Assembly (NCBI RefSeq): GCF_003052605.1
Contig: NZ_QASO01000024.1
Coordinates: forward strand, 1 to 32,182
Length of the DNA stretch: 32,182 nt
Direction of reading: 5' to 3'
DNA from: Ectopseudomonas oleovorans
GTDB lineage: Bacteria; Pseudomonadota; Gammaproteobacteria; Pseudomonadales; Pseudomonadaceae
Part shown: positions 7,499 to 15,859 of the stretch, in pieces
How positions within the stretch are numbered: position 1 is the first letter of the stretch
Layout: each line of letters starts with the position of its first letter
The notes under the pieces: model-generated
Databases searched by the model: none
The model's input: only the letters and a program-made list of their open reading frames with translations
What the model was told of the DNA's origin: nothing
Translations under genes and position numbers: made by a program

Positions 7499-8308
7499 TC
7501 ACCGCACTGACACTTTGTTGCCCAGTGTCAGACGATAGCGCCCAAGTAGCTTCGATAGTTCTCCACTGGCCTGCAGCCGGTTCAACAACTCGGCAACTTC
7601 AGCCGGGCTCAGCGGCCCCTTGGGCCGCAGCAGCACCTGATGGTGATAGAGCTGATCCAGCCGATCGGAAACCAGCAACTCGGGCAGCATTTCCGGATGC
7701 CGATCCAGAAACAGCTCCAGGTACGAGCGCGTCACCACGGCGATATCGACGCGCCGCGCCAGCAGCATGCGCAGGTTGCTATCGTGGGAATAGGTCAACA
7801 GCGCATTGAACGCGCGTGCGAGATAATCAGGGTCGGCATCGAAACTGGCAAAACCATAGTGATAGCCGTTGTAGAGCGCCATGCGCTTGTCGTTGAAATC
7901 CTCGAAATAGTCTTGCCCACGCCCCGGCTCCGCCGCGGCGACATAGACTTCCGCATCATCGATATCCAGCCCCAAGACCAGGTATGACGTGCCCTGCCAA
8001 CCCCAGCGAGTGGACTCGAAGAACATCAGATCGAAGCGTCCGCTCTCGAGGTCGCGGTAACGGCGGGTTGCCGAGGTCGGCACCAGAACGAAACGGTATT
8101 GCTGCTGCGCCGCATTGAGCGCGCGCAACAACTCGGGCACCAAACCTTGCGGATAAGGTGATTCGGGTTTGTCCAGGTATGGCGGGAAGTGATAACCACC
8201 GACACGCACCTCCTGCAGGGCAAGGGCAGCAGGTACATGCAACAGCGCAAGACAGCACAACAGGCAAAAGGCTAGTGCGCGCAAACTCGACCTCTCGTCA
8301 CGGATCAC
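7499..8308 (-). CDS. Periplasmic solute-binding-like protein (SBP_bac_3 type), tandem paralogue
   Basis: A 269-residue exported protein: a positively charged start, hydrophobic core (LAFCLLCCLALLHVPAALA) and a cleavage region near ALALQ, then VRVGGYHFPPYLDKPE, typical of the first strand of type-2 amino-acid-binding-like domains. Shared with the upstream broken copy are STRWGWQG, KRMALYNGYHYGFA, YSHDSNLRML and DIAVVTRS. No permease or ATPase gene is adjacent, so it may serve a transporter encoded elsewhere or act in sensing. The longest frame starts at GTG (8308). A TTG eight codons later follows GAGAGG closely and would give a more compact signal peptide, so the start is uncertain. The ligand is unknown. 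Confidence 0.75.
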   Translation of the reverse strand: MIRDERSSLRALAFCLLCCLALLHVPAALALQEVRVGGYHFPPYLDKPESPYPQGLVPELLRALNAAQQQYRFVLVPTSATRRYRDLESGRFDLMFFESTRWGWQGTSYLVLGLDIDDAEVYVAAAEPGRGQDYFEDFNDKRMALYNGYHYGFASFDADPDYLARAFNALLTYSHDSNLRMLLARRVDIAVVTRSYLELFLDRHPEMLPELLVSDRLDQLYHHQVLLRPKGPLSPAEVAELLNRLQASGELSKLLGRYRLTLGNKVSVR

Positions 8309-8379
8309 AATGCGGGAACACCCCAGCGTCCGTGTTCGAGCCGAAAACCGGCAGTTGCTCCTATCCTAGCCGAATTCGC

Positions 8380-9003
8380 TCAGGCTTCCTTACACACCAA
8401 TGACAACGCTTCTTCGGCCAGCTGATCCAGCGTCATTGGTCCCTGCGAGCGGAACCAGGTATTGGTCCAGCTCAGCGCACCGGTGAGAAAACGCCGCTGA
8501 ATGAACGGGTCGCCCTTGAAGTATCCGGCCTCGCGCGCCTCGCCCAGTACCGCCAGCCAGATCTGCTCGTAGGTATCACGCAAGGCCAGTACCTGCGCCT
8601 GGCCCTCCTCCGAAAGGGAACGCCACTCGTACACCAATACCGCCATGGCCTCGCCGGTACCGCCCATGATCGACTGCAACTCGCAGCGGATCAGCGCCAG
8701 CAGCCGCTCGCGGGTGCCCTGCGCCTCGGCCAGTGCAGCGCGCATCAGTGCAGTGTTGTAGACGATGGTTTCCTCCATCACCGAGCGCAGAATTTCGTCC
8801 TTGCTCTTGAAGTGGTGAAAGATGCTGCCGGACTGAATACCGATGGCGGCAGCCAGATCGCGCACCGTCGTGCGCTCGTAACCCTTGCTGCGAAACAGGT
8901 GAGCGGCCATCTGCAACAGCTTGCCACGGGCACTGTCTGGATCGGTTACCTGGCCGCTGGCGACCAGCTCCTGCATCACGGCCTGGGCTCTGTGTTCGTC
9001 CAC
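8380..9003 (-). CDS. atuR: TetR-family repressor of the atu operon
   Basis: AtuR is the TetR-type repressor of acyclic-terpene utilisation in P. aeruginosa, where it binds inverted repeats between atuR and atuA. This 207-residue protein has an N-terminal helix-turn-helix (GYERTTVRDLAAAIGIQSGSIFHHFKSKDEIL in three stretches) and a helical ligand domain with the typical LSWTNTWFRSQGP segment. I chose the GTG at 9003 because GGGGAG lies eight bases upstream; the longer frame to 9159 runs through the operator region and has no family features. The gene diverges from atuA across a 221-base gap holding two palindromes, fitting both autoregulation and control of the operon. The inducer is probably a terpenoid CoA ester, by inference. 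Confidence 0.9.
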   Translation of the reverse strand: MDEHRAQAVMQELVASGQVTDPDSARGKLLQMAAHLFRSKGYERTTVRDLAAAIGIQSGSIFHHFKSKDEILRSVMEETIVYNTALMRAALAEAQGTRERLLALIRCELQSIMGGTGEAMAVLVYEWRSLSEEGQAQVLALRDTYEQIWLAVLGEAREAGYFKGDPFIQRRFLTGALSWTNTWFRSQGPMTLDQLAEEALSLVCKEA

Positions 9004-9065
9004 GCTGACTTCTCCCCTGATTGCCTTGCACGGCGATTGTTCTGATGAATTCTCTATGCTGCCGG

Positions 9066-9075
9066 CAAGTGCTTG
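9066..9075. promoter_or_regulatory. Degenerate third AtuR-like half site
   Basis: CAAGTGCTTG differs by one base from the CAAGCGCTTG core of the two full operators. It lies between them and the atuR start. It may be chance. Confidence 0.35.
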
Positions 9076-9108
9076 TCTTGCTTGATGAAATGTATGCGGC
9101 AGGCGCTG

Positions 9109-9126
9109 ACCAAGCAAGCGCTTGGG
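9109..9126. promoter_or_regulatory. AtuR operator 1 (predicted)
   Basis: ACCAAGCAAGCGCTTGGG. Read on the other strand it matches operator 2 at 17 of 18 positions, so the two sites are inverted relative to each other, centres 57 bases apart. The position, 106 bases before the atuR start, suits autoregulation. Confidence 0.75.
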
Positions 9127-9165
9127 CGTATTTTTGGCCGAATTGCCGTCTCTCGCCACTTTTCA

Positions 9166-9183
9166 ACCAAGCGCTTGCTTGGT
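9166..9183. promoter_or_regulatory. AtuR operator 2 (predicted)
   Basis: ACCAAGCGCTTGCTTGGT has 7-base inverted arms ACCAAGC/GCTTGGT around GCTT. It ends 41 bases before the atuA start, where a bound TetR protein would block the promoter. Two inverted-repeat sites in this gap agree with what is published for AtuR in P. aeruginosa. Confidence 0.8.
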
Positions 9184-9224
9184 AATGTCGACTCATCTTC
9201 TCAATGTGTGACGGGCCAATTCCA

Positions 9225-11012
9225 ATGAACAAAACCGTACGCATCGGCTGCGCCTCCGCCTTCTGGGGCGATACCTCCACCGCTGCCGCTCAACTGGTTC
9301 AGGGTGCCGAACTGGATTACCTGGTGTTCGACTACCTGGCCGAGATCACCATGTCGATCATGGCCGGCGCCCGTATGAAGAAGCCTGACGACGGCTATGC
9401 CCGCGATTTCATCGAGGTGCTCACCCCGCTGCTGGGCAACATCGCGACGAAGAACATCCGCGTCATCAGCAACGCCGGCGGGGTCAACCCGATGGCCTGC
9501 GCCGCCGCCCTGAGCGCCGCCTGCGAACAGGCCGGCGTACAGCTGAAGATCGCCGTGCTGCATGGCGACAACCTGCAGCCCAAGCTCGGTGAGCTGGTCA
9601 AGGCCGGCACCCGCGAGATGTTCACGGGCGCGCCGCTGCCGCCCTTCTGCGTGTCGGTCAACGCCTACCTGGGCGCACCGGGCATCGTCGCCGCGCTGGA
9701 ACAGGGCGCCGACATCGTCATCACCGGCCGCGTGGTCGACAGCGCCGTGGTCAGCGCCGCCCTGGTGCACGAGTTCGGCTGGGCCTGGAACGACTACGAC
9801 AAGCTGGCCCAGGCTGCGCTGGCCGGGCACATCATCGAATGCGGCGCGCAGTGCACCGGCGGCAACTTCACCGACTGGCGCGACGTGCCGGACTACGAGC
9901 ACATCGGTTTTCCCATCGTCGAGGTCGAGGACGATGGCCGTTTCGTCGTGACCAAGCCGGAGGGTTCCGGCGGCCTGATCACGCCTTTTACCGTTGGCGA
10001 GCAGATGCTCTACGAGATTGGCGACCCGCGCGCCTACCTGCTGCCGGATGTAGTCTGCGACTTCACCCAGGTCGAGCTGAGCCAGGTCGGCGACCACCGC
10101 GTGCAGCTGCAGGGCGCGCGCGGCCTGCCGCCCACCGGGCAATACAAGGTCAGCGCCACCCACCCGGACGGTTTTCGCTGCACCGCCAGCTGCGTGCTCG
10201 CCGGTATCGATGCGGTGGCCAAGGCCGAGCGGGTCAGCCTGGCGATCATCAACAAGACCGAAGAGATGTTCGCCGAGCGCGGCTGGGGCCGTTACCAGGA
10301 GGTCAGCGTCGAGCTACTGGGTAGCGAGGCCACCTATGGTGCCCACGCTCGGCGCCAGGACAGCCGCGAGCTGGTGGTGAAGATCGCCGTGCGTCATGCC
10401 AAGAAGGAGGCGCTGATCCTCTTCTCCCGCGAGATCGCCCAGGCTGCCACCGGCATGGCGCCGGGCCTGACCGGCATTGTCGGCGGCCGCCCCACCGTCT
10501 ACCCGGTGATCCGCCTGTTCAGCTTCCTGGTGGACAAGAGCGCCTGCGCGCTGGAGGTGGAAATCGGCGGCGAACGCCAGCCGGTCACCCTGCCCCAGGT
10601 CGATGCCTTCGACCCCGGGCGACTGCACGCACCGGCCGCCCTGCCCGTACCGATGGGCGAAGCCGACGCTGCCATACCGCTGATCCGCCTGGCCGTGGCC
10701 CGCTCCGGCGACAAGGGCAATCACAGCAACATCGGCGTGATGGCGAGAAAGCCCGAATACCTGGCGTGGATAGCCGCGGCGCTGACGTCCGAAGCCGTGG
10801 CCAAGTGGATGGCGCATACCCTGGACGCCGAGCAGGGTCGCGTCAGCCGCTGGTACCTGCCGGGCAGCCACAGCCTCAACTTCCTGCTGGAAAACGCTTT
10901 GGGCGGTGGCGGCGTAGCCAGCCTGCGCATCGACCCGCAGGGCAAGGCCTTCGCCCAGCAGTTGCTGGAATTCCCGGTGCCGGTGCCCAAGGCGCTGGCC
11001 GACAGCCTGTAG
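9225..11012 (+). CDS. atuA: Acyclic terpene utilisation protein AtuA
   Basis: AtuA is needed for growth on citronellol and geraniol in P. aeruginosa, but its reaction is not known. The 595-residue protein has the N-terminal AtuA (DUF1446) domain over about 1-450: [41 protein letters not shown], the GGNFTDW segment and the [13 protein letters not shown] block. A smaller C-terminal AtuA-like ferredoxin-fold domain follows from about 480 ([20 protein letters not shown]). It is the first gene of the operon. I chose the ATG giving MNKTVRIGC; another ATG seven codons upstream (9204) is possible. The stop codon TAG lies inside a REP element that begins at 11009. Confidence 0.92.
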   Translation: MNKTVRIGCASAFWGDTSTAAAQLVQGAELDYLVFDYLAEITMSIMAGARMKKPDDGYARDFIEVLTPLLGNIATKNIRVISNAGGVNPMACAAALSAACEQAGVQLKIAVLHGDNLQPKLGELVKAGTREMFTGAPLPPFCVSVNAYLGAPGIVAALEQGADIVITGRVVDSAVVSAALVHEFGWAWNDYDKLAQAALAGHIIECGAQCTGGNFTDWRDVPDYEHIGFPIVEVEDDGRFVVTKPEGSGGLITPFTVGEQMLYEIGDPRAYLLPDVVCDFTQVELSQVGDHRVQLQGARGLPPTGQYKVSATHPDGFRCTASCVLAGIDAVAKAERVSLAIINKTEEMFAERGWGRYQEVSVELLGSEATYGAHARRQDSRELVVKIAVRHAKKEALILFSREIAQAATGMAPGLTGIVGGRPTVYPVIRLFSFLVDKSACALEVEIGGERQPVTLPQVDAFDPGRLHAPAALPVPMGEADAAIPLIRLAVARSGDKGNHSNIGVMARKPEYLAWIAAALTSEAVAKWMAHTLDAEQGRVSRWYLPGSHSLNFLLENALGGGGVASLRIDPQGKAFAQQLLEFPVPVPKALADSL

Positions 11013-11069
11013 GAGCGGGCTTGCCCGCGATCAACAACGCAAAAGCATCGCCAGCAAGCTGGCTCCTAC
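11009..11069. repeat. REP pair overlapping the atuA stop codon
   Basis: GTAGGAGCGGGCTTGCCCGCGA (first 20 bases from 11009) and its inverted partner ending GCCAGCAAGCTGGCTCCTAC at 11069 form a classic Pseudomonas REP pair. The TAG within GTAGGAGC is the atuA stop. The pair fills most of the gap before atuB. Confidence 0.85.
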
Positions 11070-11103
11070 ATAAACCGATGCAGGTGCAACAAGGAAAACA
11101 ACA

Positions 11104-11973
11104 ATGGCATACGACTCGGTATTCAAACCTGGCCTATTCGCCGATCAGACCATCCTGGTCACCGGCGGTGGCAGTGGCATCGGCCGCTGCGTGGCCCACG
11201 AGCTGGCCCACCTGGGCGCCCATGTGGTGCTGGTCGGGCGCAAGCAGGAAAAGCTGGAGAAGACCTGCACCGAGATCACCGAGGACGGCGGCAGCGCCAG
11301 CTTCCAGGTCTGCGACATCCGTGACGAAGAAGCCGTGAAGGCCATGGTCGGTGCGGTGATTGCGCAGCGCGGACGCATCCATCACCTGGTCAACAACGCC
11401 GGCGGCCAGTTCCCCGCGCCGCTGATCGGCATCAACCAGAAAGGCTTCGAGACCGTGGTGCGTACCAACCTGGTCGGCGGCTTTCTGGTGGCCAAGGAAG
11501 TCTTCCTGCAGAGCCTGAGCAAGCACGGCGGCAGCATCGTCAACATGCTCGCCGATATGTGGGGCGGCATGCCTGGCATGGGCCATTCGGGGGCGGCGCG
11601 GGCCGGCATGGAGAACTTCACCAAGACCGCCGCCTACGAGTGGGGCCACGCCGGCGTACGGGTCAACGCCGTGGCGCCGGGCTGGATCGCCTCCAGCGGC
11701 ATGGACACCTACCCCGAGTCGATGAAGAACATGATCCGCAACCTCAAGGATCACGTGCCGCTGCAGCGCATCGGCAGCGAGTCCGAGGTGGCCGCGGCCA
11801 TCGTCTTCCTGCTCAGCCCTGGCGCCAACTTCATCAGCGGCAACACCATCCGCATCGATGGCGCCGCCAGCCAGGGCACCCGCGCCTGGACGCTGGGCAA
11901 GGCGAAATACAGCGATTCCTACAACGGTTTCCACCGGGCCTACCTGCCCGACGTACTGAAAGATCAGGAGTAA
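11104..11973 (+). CDS. atuB: Short-chain dehydrogenase/reductase-like protein AtuB
   Basis: A 289-residue Rossmann-fold SDR with the cofactor motif TGGGSGIG (20-27) and NNAG (97-100). The usual catalytic YxxxK is not present: the aligned stretch is H161-SGAAR-AG. The same HSGAARAG pattern occurs in peroxisomal trans-2-enoyl-CoA reductase (PECR), so AtuB may act on an enoyl-CoA rather than as an alcohol dehydrogenase. The role in terpene breakdown is unproven. The substrate region is followed by NAVAPGWI, typical of the family. AtuB precedes atuC by four bases, so the two are translated together. An AAGGAAAAC site lies just before its ATG. Confidence 0.9.
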   Translation: MAYDSVFKPGLFADQTILVTGGGSGIGRCVAHELAHLGAHVVLVGRKQEKLEKTCTEITEDGGSASFQVCDIRDEEAVKAMVGAVIAQRGRIHHLVNNAGGQFPAPLIGINQKGFETVVRTNLVGGFLVAKEVFLQSLSKHGGSIVNMLADMWGGMPGMGHSGAARAGMENFTKTAAYEWGHAGVRVNAVAPGWIASSGMDTYPESMKNMIRNLKDHVPLQRIGSESEVAAAIVFLLSPGANFISGNTIRIDGAASQGTRAWTLGKAKYSDSYNGFHRAYLPDVLKDQE

Positions 11974-11977
11974 GGCG

Positions 11978-13594
11978 ATGCCCGTGATCCAATCGGAAAT
12001 CGATGTCCATGGCGAAGCCTTCGCGCAGAACCGTGAAGCCATGCTGGCAGCCATCGCGACCTTCCGTGACGTGGAGCAGAAGGTGCTCGACAAGGCCCAG
12101 GAAGCCAAGGCCAAGTTCGAGAAGCGCGGCCAATTGCTGCCGCGCGAACGCATCAACCTGCTGCTCGATGCCGGCGCGCCCTTTCTAGAGCTGTCCTCGC
12201 TGGCCGGCTACAAGCTGCACGACGACAAGGACGGCAGCCAGGCCGGCGGTGGCCTGATCGCCGGCATCGGCTACATCGCCGGTGTGCGCTGCCTGGTGAT
12301 CGCCAACAACAGCGCGATCAAGGGCGGCACCATCTCCCCCACTGGCCTGAAGAAATCGCTGCGCCTGCAGCAGATCGCCTTCGAGAACAAGCTGCCGGTG
12401 GTGACCCTGGCCGAGAGCGGCGGCGCCAACCTCAACTACGCCGCCGACATCTTCGTCGAGGGCGCGCGCGGCTTCGCCAACCAGGCGCGCATGTCCGCCA
12501 TGGGCCTGCCGCAGGTCACCGTGGTGCATGGCTCCAGCACTGCTGGCGGAGCTTACCAGCCGGGCCTGTCGGACTACGTGGTGGTGGTGCGCGGCAAGGC
12601 CAAGATGTTCCTCGCCGGCCCGCCCCTGCTCAAGGCCGCCACCGGCGAGATCGCCACCGACGAGCAACTCGGCGGCGCCGAGATGCACGCCCAGGTCGCC
12701 GGCACCGCCGAGTACCTGGCCGAGAACGACGCCGACGGCGTACGCCTGGCGCGCGAGATCCTTGGCATGCTGCCGTGGAACCAACAACTGCCCGCTCGTG
12801 AGAAACGTACCTGGCGCGAACCGCTGTACCCGGCCGAGGAACTGCTCGGCCTGGTGCCGGCCGACGCCAAGAAGCCCTACGACGTACGCGAGATCATCGC
12901 GCGCATTGCCGATGGCTCGGAGTTCCTCGACTTCAAGAACGAGTTCGACAGCCAGACCGTCTGCGGCCACCTGCAGATCGAAGGCCAGGCCTGCGGCTTC
13001 ATCGGCAACAACGGCCCGATCACGCCGCAGGGCGCGGCCAAGGCGGCGCAGTTCATCCAGCTGTGCGAGCAGAGCAACACGCCGATCCTGTTCTTCCACA
13101 ACACCACTGGTTTCATGGTCGGCACGGAGTCCGAGCAGAACGGCGTGATCAAGCATGGCTCGAAGATGATCCAGGCCGTGGCCAACGCCACCGTGCCCAA
13201 GCTCACCATCGTCGTCGGCGGCTCTTACGGCGCCGGCAACTACGCCATGTGCGGTCGTGGCCTCGACCCTCGCTTCATCTTCGCCTGGCCCAACAGCCGC
13301 ACCGCCGTGATGGGCGGCGCCCAGGCCGGCAAGGTGCTGCGCATCGTCACCGAGGACAAGCACGCCAAGGAGGGCAAGGAGCCTGACCCGAAGATGCTCG
13401 ATATGCTGGAAACCGTGACCGCGCAGAAGCTCGACAGCCAGTCCACCGCGCTGTACGGCACCGCCAGCCTGTGGGACGACGGCCTGATCGACCCACGCGA
13501 TACCCGCAAACTGCTGGGCTTCTTGCTGGACATCTGCGCCGAAGCCAACCTGCGACCGTTGAAGAAAAGCAGCTTCGGCGTCGCGAGATTTTAA
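11978..13594 (+). CDS. atuC: Geranyl-CoA carboxylase, carboxyltransferase (beta) subunit
   Basis: AtuC and the biotin subunit AtuF together carboxylate cis-geranyl-CoA to isohexenylglutaconyl-CoA. The 538-residue protein is a complete carboxyltransferase of the methylcrotonyl/geranyl-CoA type. The N-terminal half has LAESGGANL and GSSTAGGAYQPGLSDY. The C-terminal half has GFMVG, GGSYGAGNYAMCGRGLDPRF and NSRTAVMGGAQAGKVL. Its neighbours identify it as the geranyl rather than the methylcrotonyl enzyme, since the leucine-pathway gene set is not here; sequence alone cannot fully separate them. AGGAG overlaps the atuB stop and serves the ATG. A long inverted repeat starts two bases after its stop. 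Confidence 0.93.
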   Translation: MPVIQSEIDVHGEAFAQNREAMLAAIATFRDVEQKVLDKAQEAKAKFEKRGQLLPRERINLLLDAGAPFLELSSLAGYKLHDDKDGSQAGGGLIAGIGYIAGVRCLVIANNSAIKGGTISPTGLKKSLRLQQIAFENKLPVVTLAESGGANLNYAADIFVEGARGFANQARMSAMGLPQVTVVHGSSTAGGAYQPGLSDYVVVVRGKAKMFLAGPPLLKAATGEIATDEQLGGAEMHAQVAGTAEYLAENDADGVRLAREILGMLPWNQQLPAREKRTWREPLYPAEELLGLVPADAKKPYDVREIIARIADGSEFLDFKNEFDSQTVCGHLQIEGQACGFIGNNGPITPQGAAKAAQFIQLCEQSNTPILFFHNTTGFMVGTESEQNGVIKHGSKMIQAVANATVPKLTIVVGGSYGAGNYAMCGRGLDPRFIFAWPNSRTAVMGGAQAGKVLRIVTEDKHAKEGKEPDPKMLDMLETVTAQKLDSQSTALYGTASLWDDGLIDPRDTRKLLGFLLDICAEANLRPLKKSSFGVARF

Positions 13595-13596
13595 AC

Positions 13597-13646
13597 GTAG
13601 GGCGGGTGAAACCCGCCAAGCATGTGGCGGGTTTCACCCGCCCTAC
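13597..13646. repeat. 22-bp inverted repeat pair between atuC and atuD
   Basis: The arms 13597-13618 and 13625-13646 are the same sequence as the pair at 1144-1195, with a six-base loop instead of eight. It can fold into a very stable hairpin in the operon mRNA between the two genes. Confidence 0.85.
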
Positions 13647-13675
13647 AGACCCATTCGATACGGAGCACAACAACA

Positions 13676-14836
13676 ATGATCTTCACTCAAGAGCACGAAG
13701 AACTCCGCCGTACCGTCCGCAACTTCGTCGACAAGGAAATCAATCCGCATGTCGATGAATGGGAAAAGGAAGGCCGCTTCCCGATCCACGACATCTTCAA
13801 GAAGGCTGGCGAGCTGGGTCTGCTGGGCATCTCCAAACCGGAGAAATTCGGCGGCATGGGCCTGGACTACAGCTACTCGATAGTCGCCGCCGAGGAGTTC
13901 GGCACCATCCACTGCGGCGGCATCCCCATGTCAATCGGCGTGCAGACCGACATGTGCACCCCTGCCCTGGCGCGCTTCGGCTCCGACGAGCTGCGCGAAG
14001 AGTTCCTGCGTCCGGCCATCACCGGCGAGATGGTCGGCTGCATCGGCGTCTCCGAAGTGGGTGCCGGCTCCGACGTGGCGGGCCTGAAGACCACCGCGCG
14101 CAAGGACGGCGACGACTACGTGATCAACGGCAGCAAGATGTGGATCACCAACTCGCCATCGGCCGACTTCATCTGCCTGCTGGCCAACACCAGCGACGAC
14201 AAACCGCACGTCAACAAGTCACTGATCGTGGTGCCGATGAAGACGCCCGGCATCACCGTCAGCCCGCACCTGGACAAACTCGGCATGCGCAGCTCGGAAA
14301 CCGCCCAGGTGTTCTTCGACAACGTGCGCGTACCGCAGCGCTATCGTATCGGCCACGAAGGCGCCGGTTTCATGATGCAGATGCTGCAGTTCCAGGAAGA
14401 GCGCCTGTTCGGCGCGGCCAATATGATCAAGGGCCTGGAACACTGCGTCGACATCACCATCGACTACTGCAAGCAGCGCCACACCTTCGGCCAACCGCTG
14501 ATCGACAACCAGGTCATCCACTTCCGCATGGCCGAGCTGCAGACCGAGATCGAAGCCCTGCGCGCGCTGGTCTACCAGGCCACCGAGCAGTACGTGAAAG
14601 GTCGCGACGTGACCAAGCTGGCGTCGATGGCCAAGCTCAAGGCCGGCCGCCTGGGCCGCGAAGTGTCCGACAGCTGCCTGCAGTACTGGGGCGGCATGGG
14701 CTTCATGTGGGACAACCCGGTGTCGCGCGCCTACCGCGACGTGCGCCTGGTGAGCATCGGCGGCGGCGCCGACGAAATCATGCTGGGCATCATCTGCAAG
14801 CTGATGGGCATTCTGCCGGGGAAAAAGAAAGGCTGA
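13676..14836 (+). CDS. atuD: Citronellyl-CoA dehydrogenase (acyl-CoA dehydrogenase family)
   Basis: AtuD oxidises citronellyl-CoA to cis-geranyl-CoA with FAD. The 386-residue protein has the family's FAD/substrate blocks: GCIGVSEVGAGSDVAGLKT (121-139), YVINGSKMWITNS (148-160), and RQRHTFG-like CKQRHTFGQPL. The C-terminal glutamate used by medium-chain enzymes is replaced by glycine (VSIGGGADEIMLG). A glutamate in helix G (E242 of QEERLFGAAN) lies where isovaleryl-CoA and long-chain enzymes carry their catalytic base, which suits a 3-methyl-branched substrate. The chosen ATG follows GGAG at 13662; the longer frame runs through the repeat. The third-last helix CLQYWGGMGF is typical of the family. 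Confidence 0.93.
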   Translation: MIFTQEHEELRRTVRNFVDKEINPHVDEWEKEGRFPIHDIFKKAGELGLLGISKPEKFGGMGLDYSYSIVAAEEFGTIHCGGIPMSIGVQTDMCTPALARFGSDELREEFLRPAITGEMVGCIGVSEVGAGSDVAGLKTTARKDGDDYVINGSKMWITNSPSADFICLLANTSDDKPHVNKSLIVVPMKTPGITVSPHLDKLGMRSSETAQVFFDNVRVPQRYRIGHEGAGFMMQMLQFQEERLFGAANMIKGLEHCVDITIDYCKQRHTFGQPLIDNQVIHFRMAELQTEIEALRALVYQATEQYVKGRDVTKLASMAKLKAGRLGREVSDSCLQYWGGMGFMWDNPVSRAYRDVRLVSIGGGADEIMLGIICKLMGILPGKKKG

Positions 14837-14855
14837 CCTGCCACTCATACCGTTG

Positions 14856-14877
14856 CGGCGGGTTTCACCCGCCCTAC
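14856..14877. repeat. Single copy of the 22-bp repeat before atuE
   Basis: Matches the right arm of the 1144-1195 and 13597-13646 repeats at 21 of 22 positions and forms the hairpin GGCGGGT-TTC-ACCCGCC. It nearly fills the atuD-atuE gap. Confidence 0.8.
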
Positions 14878-14891
14878 ACCGAGGCTATGCG

Positions 14892-15689
14892 ATGAATGAT
14901 CTGCCCCACTGCGAAACCCTGCTGCTGAACTCCGTCGATGGCGTGCTGCACGTCACCCTCAACCGCCCGGACAGCCGCAACGCCATGAGCCTGGCCATGG
15001 TCGGCGAACTGCGCGCGACCCTGGAGGCCGTGCGCCAAGACGCCGGCGTGCGCGCCCTCGTCCTGCGCGGTGCAGATGGCCACTTCTGCGCCGGCGGCGA
15101 CATCAAGGACATGGTCGGAGCCAGAGCTCGCGGCGGCGACGCCTACCGCGAGCTGAACCGCGCCTTCGGTGCGCTGCTGGAAGAAGCCCAGGCCGCGCCG
15201 CAAGTGCTGGTGGCCGTGCTGGAAGGTGCCGTGCTGGGCGGCGGCTTCGGCCTGGCCTGCGTGTCTGACGTGGCCATCGCTGCCAGCGGCGCCAAGTTCG
15301 GCCTGCCGGAAACCACGCTGGGCATCCTCCCGGCGCAGATCGCCCCCTTCGTCGTGCACCGCATCGGCCTGACCCAGGCACGCCGCCTGGCCCTGACCGC
15401 CGCCCGCTTCGACGGTGCCGAAGCCTTGCGTCTGGGCCTGGTGCACTACTGCGAGCACGATGACGCCGCCCTGCAGCAGCGTCTGGACGAGACCCTGGAA
15501 CAGATTCGCCAATGCGCGCCACAGGCCAACGCCCAGACCAAGGCTCTGCTGCTGGCCAGCGAACGCGAAGCACTCGGCCCGCTGCTCGACCGCGCCGCCG
15601 AACAGTTCGCCGCCGCCGTGACTGGCGCCGAGGGTGTCGAGGGCACCATGGCCTTCGTGCAGAAGCGCAAGCCGAAGTGGGCGCAGTAA
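14892..15689 (+). CDS. atuE: Isohexenylglutaconyl-CoA hydratase (enoyl-CoA hydratase family)
   Basis: AtuE adds water to isohexenylglutaconyl-CoA, the product of the geranyl-CoA carboxylase, giving a 3-hydroxy-acid CoA that is then cleaved. The 265-residue crotonase-fold protein shows LNRPDSRNAMS near the N-terminus, the oxyanion-hole segment HFCAGGDIKDM (64-74), EGAVLGGGFGLA (111-122) and the catalytic-region glutamate E140 in FGLPETTLGILP. Length and motifs are normal. The ATG follows GAGG and is the family start; the longer frame to 14853 begins inside a repeat. It is the fifth gene of the operon. Confidence 0.9.
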   Translation: MNDLPHCETLLLNSVDGVLHVTLNRPDSRNAMSLAMVGELRATLEAVRQDAGVRALVLRGADGHFCAGGDIKDMVGARARGGDAYRELNRAFGALLEEAQAAPQVLVAVLEGAVLGGGFGLACVSDVAIAASGAKFGLPETTLGILPAQIAPFVVHRIGLTQARRLALTAARFDGAEALRLGLVHYCEHDDAALQQRLDETLEQIRQCAPQANAQTKALLLASEREALGPLLDRAAEQFAAAVTGAEGVEGTMAFVQKRKPKWAQ

Positions 15690-15703
15690 CCACACCAGCA
15701 ACG

Positions 15704-15763
15704 GTAGGAGCGAGCTTGCTCGCGATCAGCTCGAACCAGGATCGCCAGCAAGCTGGCTCCTAC
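15704..15763. repeat. REP pair (GTAGGAGC type) after atuE
   Basis: GTAGGAGCGAGCTTGCTCGC and, inverted, GCCAGCAAGCTGGCTCCTAC form a pair with a layout like the one after atuA. It lies 14 bases after the atuE stop. Confidence 0.85.
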
Positions 15764-15780
15764 AACAAAATCGACAGACC

Positions 15781-15840
15781 GTAGCCCAATGCAATCCGGA
15801 AACGCTCGCCAAAATGATTCCCCGGATTGCATCCGGCTAT
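15781..15840. repeat. REP pair (GTAGCCC...ATCCGG type) before atuF
   Basis: GTAGCCCAATGCAATCCGG and inverted CCGGATTGCATCCGGCTA. This is the same family as the REPs that hold the insertion-sequence ends at both window edges, but here it is unoccupied. It ends 7 bases before the atuF ribosome-binding site. Confidence 0.8.
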
Positions 15841-15859
15841 GCACAGCAGGAGCACAAAG

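Noticed and set aside
9204..9224. Upstream ATG for atuA giving seven more residues
   Set aside because: The extra residues MCDGPIP are not typical, and the ATG at 9225 leads straight into the conserved [11 protein letters not shown]. It cannot be ruled out.
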